A DNA stretch of 40,854 nucleotides, from assembly GCA_905480605.1 (NCBI GenBank), contig CAJQRD010000103.1:1-40854 (forward strand). Direction: 5' to 3'. Source of the DNA: an uncultured Saprospiraceae bacterium. GTDB taxonomy: Bacteria > Bacteroidota > Bacteroidia > Chitinophagales > Saprospiraceae. The position numbers and the translations under genes were made by a program. Below are positions 26,114 to 35,001 of the stretch, in pieces (within the stretch, counting starts at the first letter, position 1; each line of letters opens with the position of its first letter). Below the pieces are notes generated by a model. That model made no database searches, had not been told where the DNA came from, and saw only the letters and a list, made by a program, of their open reading frames with translations.

Positions 26114-28987
26114 ATGATAAAAAAACAACACTACTGCAAGTACATTTTTTGTTTGATATTTCTTTTAGGATATCTATATCCAATACTTGCTTTTGAGGGT
26201 CGCTACCCCATTCAAAATTTTACTCCTGCTGCATACAAGGCCGGTATCCAAAATATCGATTTTGCTCAAAATCGAGATATGTCCCTATTTGTGGCAAATA
26301 ATTTAGGTGTCCTGTCATTCAATGGAAACGATTGGGAAACCCACTCCTTTAAGTCAGGAAAGAAAAAAAGATCACTGGCTTTTGATGAAAATACCAATAG
26401 ACTATATGTTGGATCACAAGGTGAATTTGGGTATTTTAAAGAAGACTGGAACTATGTTTCCTTGGTAGACATTATTCCAGATAATAATCGGGATTTTGAT
26501 GAAGTTTGGGATGTTTACATACACAATTCAAAAATTTATTTCTGTTCTTTTCAAAATATTTATGTGTATGATGGTAAGACCATTTCTTGCATCAAACACG
26601 AAGGAGGGTTCGAAAGATCGTTTCACACAAATGGACAACTCTTCACTCAGAGCCAACAAGGGAAGCTTTTTGCGATAAAAGGCAATAAACTCACTGAAGT
26701 GTACCAGCAAATACATAATGGACAAACTATCGCCGGTGTGATTCAGCATGATACTGGATATTCGCTATTTTATAATTCAGGGCAAATCGAGTATATGACT
26801 TCATTCAGAGTCACTCCTCAGTATCCTGATTTAATTCAGGCATTGCAGGGAAGCTACGTTAATCATGTATTACAACTTGCGGATATGCGCCTTGCAATTT
26901 CAACCCAATCGTCAGGTTTATTTATATATGATACACAAACTAATAGTATAGAAAATATAACAACCAACGATGGACTAGAATCCAATACATGCTTACGGTC
27001 TTTTCAAGACTATACCGGAAATATATGGGTAGGTATGCAGAACGGAATCGCCTTAATTCATATTAATTCCCCAATGCGTTTAATCAACCAAGAACTTAAT
27101 ATTCAGGGAAGTGGTTATGAGGCATTTGAGACAGATTCTGGAATCTATTATACTACCTCCAATGGCATTTATTTTTTAGCAAAAAATGCTAAAAAATGTG
27201 TATTTCTTAAAGGAACTGAAGGCCCAGCATATGGAATTACAAAGGTTGCAGGGCTTCTATACGCAGGACATCAGACTGGCCTATTTCTTTTAGAAAATAC
27301 AACAGCTCAACTATTGGCCAATACGGATGGATTATGGCGGATCAAGCAGTTGCGTTCAAATCCTAATTTTGCAATTGGAGGGATGTATTCCGGCCTATAC
27401 CTATTCAAGATCAATAAAAACAGACAGCTAAAAGCAATACAAAAAATCAATGGCTTTAATGAGTCAAGTCGCTTCTTTGAAGAAGACCAACAGGGAAATA
27501 TTTGGGTAGGACAATATTACAAAGGACTTTACAGATTAACACTTTCTGAAAGCTTAACTGAAGCTACTGTCATTAAAGTTTCAGATGATTATAACTTAAC
27601 AAACCACGAACAAATTATTCTCGCCAACATTGATAATAAGATTCATATCGCTACCACAGAAGGTATGTCTCAATTGGATCAGACTATAGATAAGATTGTG
27701 GACGCCGATGTTTTTAGCAAAGAATTTGGTGGCCGACCTATATATTTAATTGGGCAAGATCTCCAGAAAAACGTGCATGTTATTGGAGAAAATCAAGTTG
27801 GTTTTTACAAACAAATCAGTTCAAAAAACTATACATTCATACCATCTTCTTTATTTCAATTACGCTATTACTTAAACAATGATTTATTAAACATTTCAGT
27901 CAATAGTCATAGTGGAGTTTTATTTTCTGCTAATGAGGGTTTTATACATTATAATCCTGAATTGGAAAAACGTTTATATTCAGAAACTCCTCTAGTCATA
28001 AATAAGGTATTCAGTGTTACACAAGACAGCCTATTGTATATACTAAATCCATTTGAGACTCGCCCAAAGCAGATCGAACCCCTAGTTGTTCATCAAAGCG
28101 CCAGAGTACTACAGATAGATATAGAATCTTATCAATTCAACGATGTCAACAACCTACAGTTTAGGTACATTCTAAAGGGGTTTAATGATAATTATGGAGA
28201 ATGGACAAATGCTACAACAAAAGAATATACCAATTTAAAAGAAGGCAATTATTCATTTATAGCCCAGACGCGCAATTACCTTGGAGAAATATCAACGAGC
28301 CAACCTTTATCAATAAAAGTGAAACCGCCATTTTATAAAAGTTGGTGGGCTAAAACCATTTATATTGTACTAGGATGCGTAACACTATTATTATTGTATC
28401 TATTTCAAAATAGACGGTATATAAAGCAAGCAAAGAAATTAGAAGAAAACACGCAAATTGAACTGGACGAAAAACAAAATAAATTAATCGAAATAGAAAA
28501 GCAAAAAGAACGTGAACTTTCTCAAATGGAAGAATTGAAAATAGAAAGAGAATTACATCACGTCAATAATTTACTAGCTGCGTCAACAATGAATCTGGTA
28601 GTGAAAAATGAATTTATAGAAACAATTAAAGAAGAACTCAAAGACGTCAGGAAAAAAGGTAAAAGCAAGGAAACCAAAATGGCCTTGGAACGAATAGTAA
28701 AAGAAATAGATACTTCACTACGAATTCAAGAAGACTGGAAACAGTTCGAACATCATTTCGATCAGGTTCATGGTGATTTATTAAAACGTCTTCGAGATGA
28801 ATTCAAAGATCTTTCACCTAATGAACAGAAACTCTGTGCTTTTTTACGCCTCAATCTTAATACAAAAGAAATCGCAAACCTCATGAGCATTTCTGTAAGA
28901 GGAGTTGAACTTGCACGCTATCGATTGCGCAAAAAATTGGATTTGCACAAAGGGCAAAATCTATCTAAGTTTATCATGAAATATTAA
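26114..28987 (+). CDS. Membrane-bound propeller/Y_Y_Y sensor with cytoplasmic LuxR-type HTH
   Basis: About 957 residues from the ATG at 26114; the frame also opens at a TTG 21 nt earlier. A signal or anchor segment (CKYIFCLIFLLGYLYPILAF) leads to a periplasmic two-component-regulator-type beta-propeller (about 40-640, with repeats such as YVGSQGEFGYFKED and GNIWVGQYYKGLYRL), a Y_Y_Y domain (about 655-737, FRYILKGFNDNYGEW), one TM helix (about 745-765), a Glu/Lys-rich coiled coil (about 769-892) and a C-terminal helix-turn-helix (about 896-957: LSPNEQKLCAFLRLNLNTKE, then ISVRGVELARYRLRKKL). There is no kinase or receiver domain, so it is a transmembrane one-component regulator. Divergent placement implies it senses glucan fragments in the periplasm and activates the operon. 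Confidence 0.9.
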   Translation: MIKKQHYCKYIFCLIFLLGYLYPILAFEGRYPIQNFTPAAYKAGIQNIDFAQNRDMSLFVANNLGVLSFNGNDWETHSFKSGKKKRSLAFDENTNRLYVGSQGEFGYFKEDWNYVSLVDIIPDNNRDFDEVWDVYIHNSKIYFCSFQNIYVYDGKTISCIKHEGGFERSFHTNGQLFTQSQQGKLFAIKGNKLTEVYQQIHNGQTIAGVIQHDTGYSLFYNSGQIEYMTSFRVTPQYPDLIQALQGSYVNHVLQLADMRLAISTQSSGLFIYDTQTNSIENITTNDGLESNTCLRSFQDYTGNIWVGMQNGIALIHINSPMRLINQELNIQGSGYEAFETDSGIYYTTSNGIYFLAKNAKKCVFLKGTEGPAYGITKVAGLLYAGHQTGLFLLENTTAQLLANTDGLWRIKQLRSNPNFAIGGMYSGLYLFKINKNRQLKAIQKINGFNESSRFFEEDQQGNIWVGQYYKGLYRLTLSESLTEATVIKVSDDYNLTNHEQIILANIDNKIHIATTEGMSQLDQTIDKIVDADVFSKEFGGRPIYLIGQDLQKNVHVIGENQVGFYKQISSKNYTFIPSSLFQLRYYLNNDLLNISVNSHSGVLFSANEGFIHYNPELEKRLYSETPLVINKVFSVTQDSLLYILNPFETRPKQIEPLVVHQSARVLQIDIESYQFNDVNNLQFRYILKGFNDNYGEWTNATTKEYTNLKEGNYSFIAQTRNYLGEISTSQPLSIKVKPPFYKSWWAKTIYIVLGCVTLLLLYLFQNRRYIKQAKKLEENTQIELDEKQNKLIEIEKQKERELSQMEELKIERELHHVNNLLAASTMNLVVKNEFIETIKEELKDVRKKGKSKETKMALERIVKEIDTSLRIQEDWKQFEHHFDQVHGDLLKRLRDEFKDLSPNEQKLCAFLRLNLNTKEIANLMSISVRGVELARYRLRKKLDLHKGQNLSKFIMKY

Positions 28988-29461
28988 TATGAAAACTTTT
29001 TTTAAGTATCTGCCTTAATATTAAACTTACAATAAACAATTTGAATAAATATCTATATTTAAACAAATTAAATGAACAGTGAGAGACAATCAATCTTAAC
29101 TACAAAATATTTAAATCCATTAGAATAAGCAAATCTACTTTTTAAGAAAAAATCTATTCTTAAAAATATTGAGAGACGTTATCTTATATTTCGTGATAAT
29201 TAGAAATATTATTTTTTTCCTAAAGTACTAAAAAAAACATATTTACTATTCTGTAAAATCTGAAGATAAATTAATACCAACTAATCTCTAATACAATTTT
29301 CAAATTTTTGTGGGTTAAAAACAGATAGACGTTTAAATCTAAATAAAAGGATATCAAAACAAAACTTAAAACCAATAATAATGACAGAAATTGTTAAAAT
29401 GATTCTTACATTACATTTCAAAATAAAATAAAATTCAAAAAAACATTGACCAATATATTGT
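28988..29461. other. Long AT-rich intergenic region
   Basis: A 474-bp spacer after the regulator and before the MBOAT gene, with many stops in every frame. GACGTTTAAATC near 29327-29338 resembles the ACGTTTAA core found before the TPR and S9 peptidase genes and might belong to a promoter about 125 bp upstream of the MBOAT start. No RNA gene, hairpin with T-run or coding remnant recognised. Confidence 0.3.
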
Positions 29462-30910
29462 ATGCTTTTTAACTCAGTAGACTTCGCACTATTTGTACCA
29501 GTTATTTTTATACTCTATTGGTTTATATTAAAAAACAACTTGCAATCGCAAAACTTTTTAATAGTTGTGGCGAGTTATTTATTTTATGGTTGGTGGGATT
29601 GGAGGTTTTTATCTCTAATACTAATTAGTACTATAGTTGACTATTCTATAGGTCGTGCTCTTGAAACAGAAAATAACCAAAGAAATAGAAAGCTTTTACT
29701 ATTTATTAGCTTATCAATAAATCTAGGAATTCTAGGATTTTTTAAATATTACAATTTCTTTTTAGATAATTTTATCTCCGCATTTTCATTTTTTGGAACA
29801 CAAATTAAAGCAGATTCACTAAATATTATTTTACCAGTAGGAATTAGTTTTTATACTTTCCAAACATTGAGTTACTCCATTGATGTTTACAAACGAAAAC
29901 TGAAGCCCACTAATGATTTTATTGCCTTCTCAGCTTTTGTAAGTTTCTTTCCCCAATTGGTTGCTGGACCAATTGAAAGAGCGACAAATTTACTCCCTCA
30001 ATTTTATACCAAGCGTGTATTTGAATACTCAAAAGCCGCTGACGGGATGCGTCAGATACTTTGGGGTTTATTTAAAAAGATAGTCATAGCAGACAATTGT
30101 GCAGAATTTGCAAATTTAATTTTTAACAATTCAGCAGGTTATTCTGGGAGCACTTTAATTCTTGGAGCCTTATTTTTTACTTTTCAAATTTATGGTGACT
30201 TTTCTGGATACTCAGATATTGCTATAGGAACTTCAAGGCTGCTAGGGTTTAATCTCAAGCAAAATTTTAACTTTCCATACTTTTCAAGAGATATAGCAGA
30301 ATTTTGGCGGCGTTGGCACATTTCTTTATCTACTTGGTTTAGAGACTATCTATATATACCATTAGGTGGTAGTAAAGGTGGAAACATTATGAAAATTAGA
30401 AACACTTTTATCATTTTTATAGTTAGTGGATTTTGGCATGGCGCGAATTGGACATTTATAGTTTGGGGCTTTTTAAATGCATTGTATTTCATACCTCTAT
30501 TAATAACAAATAACAACAGAAATAACTTGGATACTGTTGCATCTGGTAAGTTACTTCCAAGTATAAAAGAACTTTCCTACATTTTGATAACCTTTAGCCT
30601 GACTGTATTTGCATGGATCTTCTTCAGAGCAGATAATATTAGTCATGCATTAAATTATATAAATGGAATAATATCACTCTCACTATTTACAATACCAAAA
30701 TTTGTAGGTATGGGGAAAGCTTTAAAAACTATAATACTTGTTGTGATTTTCACTCTAGTTGAATGGCAAGGCAGAGATAAGCAATATGCCATCGAAAAAC
30801 TAGGACTAAATTGGAATCGCACATTAAGATACTCAATGTACTTAATAATTCTATCAGCTATATTTTGGTTTGGTGGCGAAGATCAACAATTCATTTATTT
30901 TCAATTTTAG
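29462..30910 (+). CDS. MBOAT family O-acyltransferase (AlgI-like)
   Basis: A 482-residue polytopic membrane protein of the AlgI/DltB branch of MBOAT acyltransferases. Landmarks are YLFYGWWDWRFL near the N-terminus, ILPVGISFYTFQTLSYSIDV, FFPQLVAGPIERATNLLPQF, FQIYGDFSGYSDIAIG, FWRRWHISLSTWFRDYLYIP with H286, and the catalytic-type His in SGFWHGANWTF (H326). These proteins transfer acyl, usually acetyl, groups across the membrane to polysaccharides or teichoic acids. The stop is 2 bp before the ATG of the SGNH-like partner gene, the usual arrangement for such systems (compare AlgI with AlgX/AlgJ). The glycan acceptor is not evident from the neighbourhood. Confidence 0.95.
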   Translation: MLFNSVDFALFVPVIFILYWFILKNNLQSQNFLIVVASYLFYGWWDWRFLSLILISTIVDYSIGRALETENNQRNRKLLLFISLSINLGILGFFKYYNFFLDNFISAFSFFGTQIKADSLNIILPVGISFYTFQTLSYSIDVYKRKLKPTNDFIAFSAFVSFFPQLVAGPIERATNLLPQFYTKRVFEYSKAADGMRQILWGLFKKIVIADNCAEFANLIFNNSAGYSGSTLILGALFFTFQIYGDFSGYSDIAIGTSRLLGFNLKQNFNFPYFSRDIAEFWRRWHISLSTWFRDYLYIPLGGSKGGNIMKIRNTFIIFIVSGFWHGANWTFIVWGFLNALYFIPLLITNNNRNNLDTVASGKLLPSIKELSYILITFSLTVFAWIFFRADNISHALNYINGIISLSLFTIPKFVGMGKALKTIILVVIFTLVEWQGRDKQYAIEKLGLNWNRTLRYSMYLIILSAIFWFGGEDQQFIYFQF

Positions 30911-30912
30911 TT

Positions 30913-31887
30913 ATGAAATTATTCTTATCGCGTTTTATTAAATTTAATATTATTCTAATACTAATGGTTCAATTTTTTACATGGATTTACCTTGATATTA
31001 GAGGGGATATTTATAAAGATGTATTAAGTATAAAACAAAACAACTGGGATAGTATTAAAACCAATCTAAATAATTATGATTTAATATTCTTGGGTTCAAG
31101 TAGAGGGTATTGTTCTTTTAATCCACTGATTATTGATAATAATACCGAATTAAACTCTTACAATATGTGTACAAGTTTTCAGCATATAATTGAAAGTTTA
31201 TACATGTTTAAAGAAATTCTCAAAACACAAAAACCGAAATATTTAGTATATGAAATATTCCTCCCCTCATTTAATAAATCCCCCAATTATTACCATCTAT
31301 TCTCTAATGCCAAGTTCATGTCAAATGATATGGTATTTCAAGAGTTTAAAACTCCTAAATTGATCGATATACTTTATCCAATTGTAAAATATAAAGCATT
31401 TATAAAAAAAGAAGTTGAGAATTCATTATTATCTAAAAAGAAAAGTAAAGACAAATCTGTATCATGGTACAAAGGTTACAAATCATCAACTAAAACTAAT
31501 GACTCAATCTCAATCAATAAATTCCCTCCAATTTATAGTTTTTCAAATACAGCCGTAATGTCAACTTCTAGCATAGAGTTCTATTTGGATGAATTGAAAA
31601 ACCTATGTGATAACCATAGTGTTGAACTTATATGCATTAGATCTCCATATCCTCCTTCAAGGCTAAAAAAAGACCCTGAATACAATACAGGAGCATATTT
31701 TACTAAATTTTTGAATTCACGTGATATTTCGTTCTATGATTTAAGTTTTTATTCGAAACAAAAATATTCTGATTACGACTTTACTGACTTTCATCACTTG
31801 AATTCATTTGGCGCTAAAAAAACATCCTTCGATTTAATAGAAATTTTAAATGCACGAAAACAAAAAAAATTGAATAAAAAAAATTGA
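30913..31887 (+). CDS. SGNH/AlgX-like partner of the MBOAT acyltransferase
   Basis: About 324 residues from the ATG at 30913, 2 bp after the MBOAT stop. The frame is open upstream to 30811, but that part lies inside the MBOAT gene. An N-terminal membrane anchor (MKLFLSRFIKFNIILILMVQ) is followed by an SGNH-hydrolase-like fold: block I LIFLGSSRGYCSFNP (nucleophile S62 or S63), LVYEIFLPSFNK, a late strand VELICIRSPYPPS, and the C-terminal DFHHLNSFGA with D292 and H295 as the catalytic pair. Such proteins accept the acyl group delivered by MBOAT and pass it to the glycan outside the cytoplasmic membrane. Overall similarity is weak, so function rests on the Ser-Asp-His motifs and operon partner. 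Confidence 0.75.
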   Translation: MKLFLSRFIKFNIILILMVQFFTWIYLDIRGDIYKDVLSIKQNNWDSIKTNLNNYDLIFLGSSRGYCSFNPLIIDNNTELNSYNMCTSFQHIIESLYMFKEILKTQKPKYLVYEIFLPSFNKSPNYYHLFSNAKFMSNDMVFQEFKTPKLIDILYPIVKYKAFIKKEVENSLLSKKKSKDKSVSWYKGYKSSTKTNDSISINKFPPIYSFSNTAVMSTSSIEFYLDELKNLCDNHSVELICIRSPYPPSRLKKDPEYNTGAYFTKFLNSRDISFYDLSFYSKQKYSDYDFTDFHHLNSFGAKKTSFDLIEILNARKQKKLNKKN

Positions 31888-32053
31888 AAGCAATTATTTA
31901 TATATATAAATATTGACAAGAAAAATAGAAGCTATTATTATGCGAATCTAAATTGGATAAAATAATTTTTTGTATCAAAAAAAATCAATGAACTATATTA
32001 GTACTGTGTGCACCAACTGTAAGGACTCAAATGTTAAAAAATAATTCATTTTG

Positions 32054-32496
32054 ATGACACTAAAACTCTATACCAACACTCTTGATCAAAAAGAAAATTT
32101 CTATTCGAAAACTTTAGGCTTTGAAATAATAAGTCAAAGTTTTTTTTAAATTTACACTAAAGGTGAGTTGGAGCGAATTAACTTTTGAGAATCAGAAAAA
32201 AAACTATTTTTGACTATTACTTTTTAATTCCTTCCAACAAATTGCATCAAGCTTTGGAGTGGATGGAAAAAAGAGTAGAAATAATAAATATAGAAAATGG
32301 TAGGAAAACACGAAAATTTGAAAACTGGAATGCAACCTCTTTCTATCTTTATGATGCCAGTGGAAACATAGCAGAATTTATCGTTAGGCACGAATTAATA
32401 AACGAAAGCAAACTCGACTTTAAAATTTCAGATGTTCTCTGCATAAATAAAATAAGAATTCCAATTAGCAACGTTGAAACAGCAAATGAATCTTAA
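32054..32496 (+). pseudogene. Decayed VOC (glyoxalase-like) gene
   Basis: Translation from ATG 32054 gives a VOC-like N-terminus (MTLKLYTNTLDQKENFYSKT, LGFEII) that stops in a T-run near 32145. The reading resumes in another frame with FTLKVSWSELTFENQKKNYF, stops again near 32210, and continues in a third frame from YYFLIPSNKLHQALEWMEKR through ASGNIAEFIVRHEL to the stop at 32496. Two frameshifts at homopolymer tracts thus break one domain. The C-terminal half of the usual two-module protein is missing, cut just where the next gene's start begins. No functional product is expected unless the frameshifts are sequencing errors. Confidence 0.75.
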
Positions 32497-33018
32497 AGAA
32501 GCTCAAAAGGATATGCGGCAATCATATAATGGTGGCAGCTCAGGTGTAATTATCTAAGGATTAATTTAGCGCTCAGCAGGAATATCAACAATTACGCTTA
32601 GTAAGCAAATAAGCATTATCATATTCTTCTTTGGAGGAGTGCTTGTTTTTCCATTAAGTATTTTGGTCTCAAAATTATTCAAGCGCAGTGGTAAGCATTC
32701 AATAGAAAATCCATTAGCCAAGCTAGCCACAGAAAGCACCATTATTTCATTCGCAGGATTATTTATAGCCAATTCTGTTTTTCAAGTAAAAACTCATTGG
32801 TTCTTTCCAATAATCTTAATGATTATACGTGTCATATATATAGTTTTACAAACAATTTATGGGATGAAGGTTTCCTAGGATCTTGTTATAGTTTTGGCAC
32901 TTGAGGCAACATATCTCTCACTACACATCAACCATTTCATTTTGTTGCTCTTGTTGGAGGTACAATTGAAATAGTATTTGTATTTCTTATATTTAAATTA
33001 GAGAGAACCTTTCTTTAA
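32486..33018 (+). pseudogene. Decayed small multi-TM protein (DUF7010-like)
   Basis: ATG 32486 begins MNLKEAQKDMRQSYNGGSSG, which resembles the start of a family of short four-to-six-helix membrane proteins of unknown function (DUF7010-like, from memory). The frame is broken by two in-frame stops soon after (32555-32569, one plausibly Trp TGG changed to TAG). It then runs open through FFFGGVLVFPLSILVSKLFK, IENPLAKLATESTIISFAGL and LMIIRVIYIVLQTIYGMK to a further stop at about 32876. The tail is recovered in another frame as VGGTIEIVFVFLIFKLERTF ending at 33018. At least two nonsense mutations and one frameshift mark it as a pseudogene. Confidence 0.7.
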
Positions 33019-33160
33019 CTTTAACATTTATATAAAAAAAACAAAAGAAGTTACCCTCCTACTTAATTATACATTGGTATTTTACTCCTTTTATATAACT
33101 AGGTTCATTTTATTTCATTGGAGATTGTAACACACTTTTACACTAAACACAAACATCAAA

Positions 33161-33661
33161 ATGAGATATCTAAATATAGTATTGGCATTAACTATTACAA
33201 TTTTAATAACTGCGTGCACTCAAGAAAATCCGAAAACTAAACTCAACAAACTCAATGGCCTCTGGTCCTTGCAAATAATGGAGCAACAAGATTCAGTTAC
33301 TGGACAATGGAACGAATGGAGAAATGGAATGCAAGGTTATATTCTATACGACAATGCTGAAAACATGGCACTTCACCTCACAACAAAAGGATATCAAGAT
33401 ACTGACATGGTATTTCCAAATTTCAATGATACAATATCAAACGACGCACTTAAGCATTTAACAGGGTCTTATGTGTATTTTGCAAAGTACAGTGTCGACG
33501 AAAAGGAGAGTATTGTTCAGCATTCAAGAATCTCGCACTCAAATCCAAGTATGTGGAACCAGATTGTTAGAAGGAGGTTTTCATTTAGTGGTGACACCTT
33601 GATACTACAACCGGTTGAGAAAACATTGTCAGGCTTAAGACTTAAGTGGATAAAGGGTTAA
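33161..33661 (+). CDS. Lipocalin-like domain lipoprotein
   Basis: A 166-residue lipoprotein (lipobox LITAC, C19). The mature part fits the lipocalin-like domain of the Lipocalin_5 type: LNGLWSLQIMEQQDSVTGQW, GMQGYILYDNAENMALHLTT, YVYFAKYSVDEKESIVQHS and a late RRRFSFSGDTLILQPVEK. Such proteins are small beta-barrels of unclear ligand, common in Bacteroidota and often single genes. It stands alone after two pseudogenes and converges with the GHMP kinase gene, with a hairpin between the two. Confidence 0.75.
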   Translation: MRYLNIVLALTITILITACTQENPKTKLNKLNGLWSLQIMEQQDSVTGQWNEWRNGMQGYILYDNAENMALHLTTKGYQDTDMVFPNFNDTISNDALKHLTGSYVYFAKYSVDEKESIVQHSRISHSNPSMWNQIVRRRFSFSGDTLILQPVEKTLSGLRLKWIKG

Positions 33662-33996
33662 GCGATTTATAATTAATGAGGAATGAGAAATGATTATTGG
33701 CTTAACTTATCCTCTAGCATATATCCTCAACTCGCGATCTACTACCCAAGTCAACTTTAATAGTTAAAGAGAATTATTCAACCATTATTACTGGTAGAAA
33801 AAAATAAGCCACAGAGTAGCGATATCTTAATAGAAAATATTAATGAAAAAAGGAACGTTATTGAGTAGCGAAACAATTTGATCCTTCTCGTGAATCTCTG
33901 ACCCCGCAATTACAACTCAACAAAACTGAGTTATAAATAAATAAACATTGAATCAATATTGACACTGAATCATTGTTGACAATGATTCACTGATAT
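33662..33996. other. Intergenic region between convergent genes
   Basis: A 335-bp AT-rich spacer without coding potential. Besides the hairpin at 33966-33989, a related TGAATCA sequence is repeated at 33950-33956, just upstream of the hairpin arms. Nothing else recognised. Confidence 0.4.
33966..33989. terminator. Hairpin between convergent genes, probable bidirectional terminator
   Basis: TGAATCATTG-TTGA-CAATGATTCA forms a perfect 10-bp stem with a 4-nt loop, 7 bp beyond the GHMP kinase stop. On the minus strand the following sequence is T-rich but lacks a strong U-run. Placement between convergent genes supports a terminator serving mainly the minus strand. Confidence 0.6.
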
Positions 33997-34902
33997 TTAA
34001 GCAGGAATAACAACCTTTTCTCTGTAGATCATTTCTCTATAAGGAATTACTGTATCGTATCCTTTATTTGAAAAATAGGTTTTCATTGAAGTGAGTCCAC
34101 CTTTGCAAGCGACTAAAACAAAGTCACCACCCCAGGCACCTAAAGATTTAATACCTCCATCAAAATCTGAGAAATATTTATCTTTTACGCGTTCTAGTCC
34201 AACGTGGTCAGAAACCAATTGCTCATGCCTATCAATCAAATCGATAAACTTATTGAGTGAGTTACATTTAAGAATGGCTTGTGTAATCTCTGTTTGTTCC
34301 TTTGCTAAGGACTTTCTGCCTTTCGTATTTTTTAAATAATGCTTTACTGCATCTGGTGAGGATTGTTTTTGATTGAGACTCACAAAGTAAAGATGCTCAC
34401 CAAAAACTGGTCTAAACTCAATTTCTGTATAATTGATAGTGTCGTCAATCATCTGATAAGTAATTGGCAGGTCAGCACCAGCAGAAGCTGCATCATACCC
34501 AGATCCTTCTGAAACTTGAAAATGCAACAAAAGTGGATTGACATCAGCCCATTGTGCAACCAAGTATATCAAAGTAGAACTAGACCCCAATCCCCAGTCT
34601 TTTGGGAATTCTAAATAAGTCTTAACATCGAAACCATTCCACTTGGATAAAAATTCAGAATTGAGTCGAACAGCTCCTTTCAAAAGCTTTTGCAGATAAA
34701 GAGCTTTTTCATCATCTGTTGTTTTAACAGGTGAAAAGTCCATCAGCGAGATTTGTGCCTTGAACCATTCATTGCCATCCATATCATATGCAAACCAATG
34801 CAAATCAGACTTTCTAGTTTGTTTGGTTGTCATTTTCTGACCGTAAATAGTAGGGATTGCTAGTGCCAATGCACCATCTAAGACTCCATATTCAGAAGTC
34901 AA
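33997..34902 (-). CDS. GHMP kinase, mevalonate pathway (mevalonate or phosphomevalonate kinase type)
   Basis: A 301-residue GHMP-family kinase when counted from the TTG at 34902. The ATP-binding motif is FPKDWGLGSSSTLIYL (about 99-114); GSGYDAASAGADLPITYQ is the second conserved region, and GGIKSLGAWGGDFVLVAC is the C-terminal motif 3. It lies on the same strand as HMG-CoA reductase and IPP isomerase, so it belongs to the mevalonate route, but the exact phosphorylation step cannot be assigned. The TTG start truncates the conserved first strand: in-frame sequence upstream reads FYGHGKLLLTSEYGVLDGA, so translation more likely begins about 11 codons earlier, where the only fitting codon is ATC at 34935-34933. 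A hairpin terminator separates it from HMG-CoA reductase. Confidence 0.85.
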   Translation of the reverse strand: MTSEYGVLDGALALAIPTIYGQKMTTKQTRKSDLHWFAYDMDGNEWFKAQISLMDFSPVKTTDDEKALYLQKLLKGAVRLNSEFLSKWNGFDVKTYLEFPKDWGLGSSSTLIYLVAQWADVNPLLLHFQVSEGSGYDAASAGADLPITYQMIDDTINYTEIEFRPVFGEHLYFVSLNQKQSSPDAVKHYLKNTKGRKSLAKEQTEITQAILKCNSLNKFIDLIDRHEQLVSDHVGLERVKDKYFSDFDGGIKSLGAWGGDFVLVACKGGLTSMKTYFSNKGYDTVIPYREMIYREKVVIPA

Positions 34903-35001
34903 AAGAAGTTTACCGTGTCCGTAAAAATTGGCGATAGCTCTTGGTTTAGTCTCGTTTAAAAAACGAAAATATGAAAAGAGATTTATATATTAACTTTTTA
35001 T

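Noticed and set aside
30811-30912. Upstream extension of the SGNH-like gene
   Set aside because: It would overlap the MBOAT gene by 100 bp; the ATG at 30913 follows the MBOAT stop and starts a good membrane anchor.
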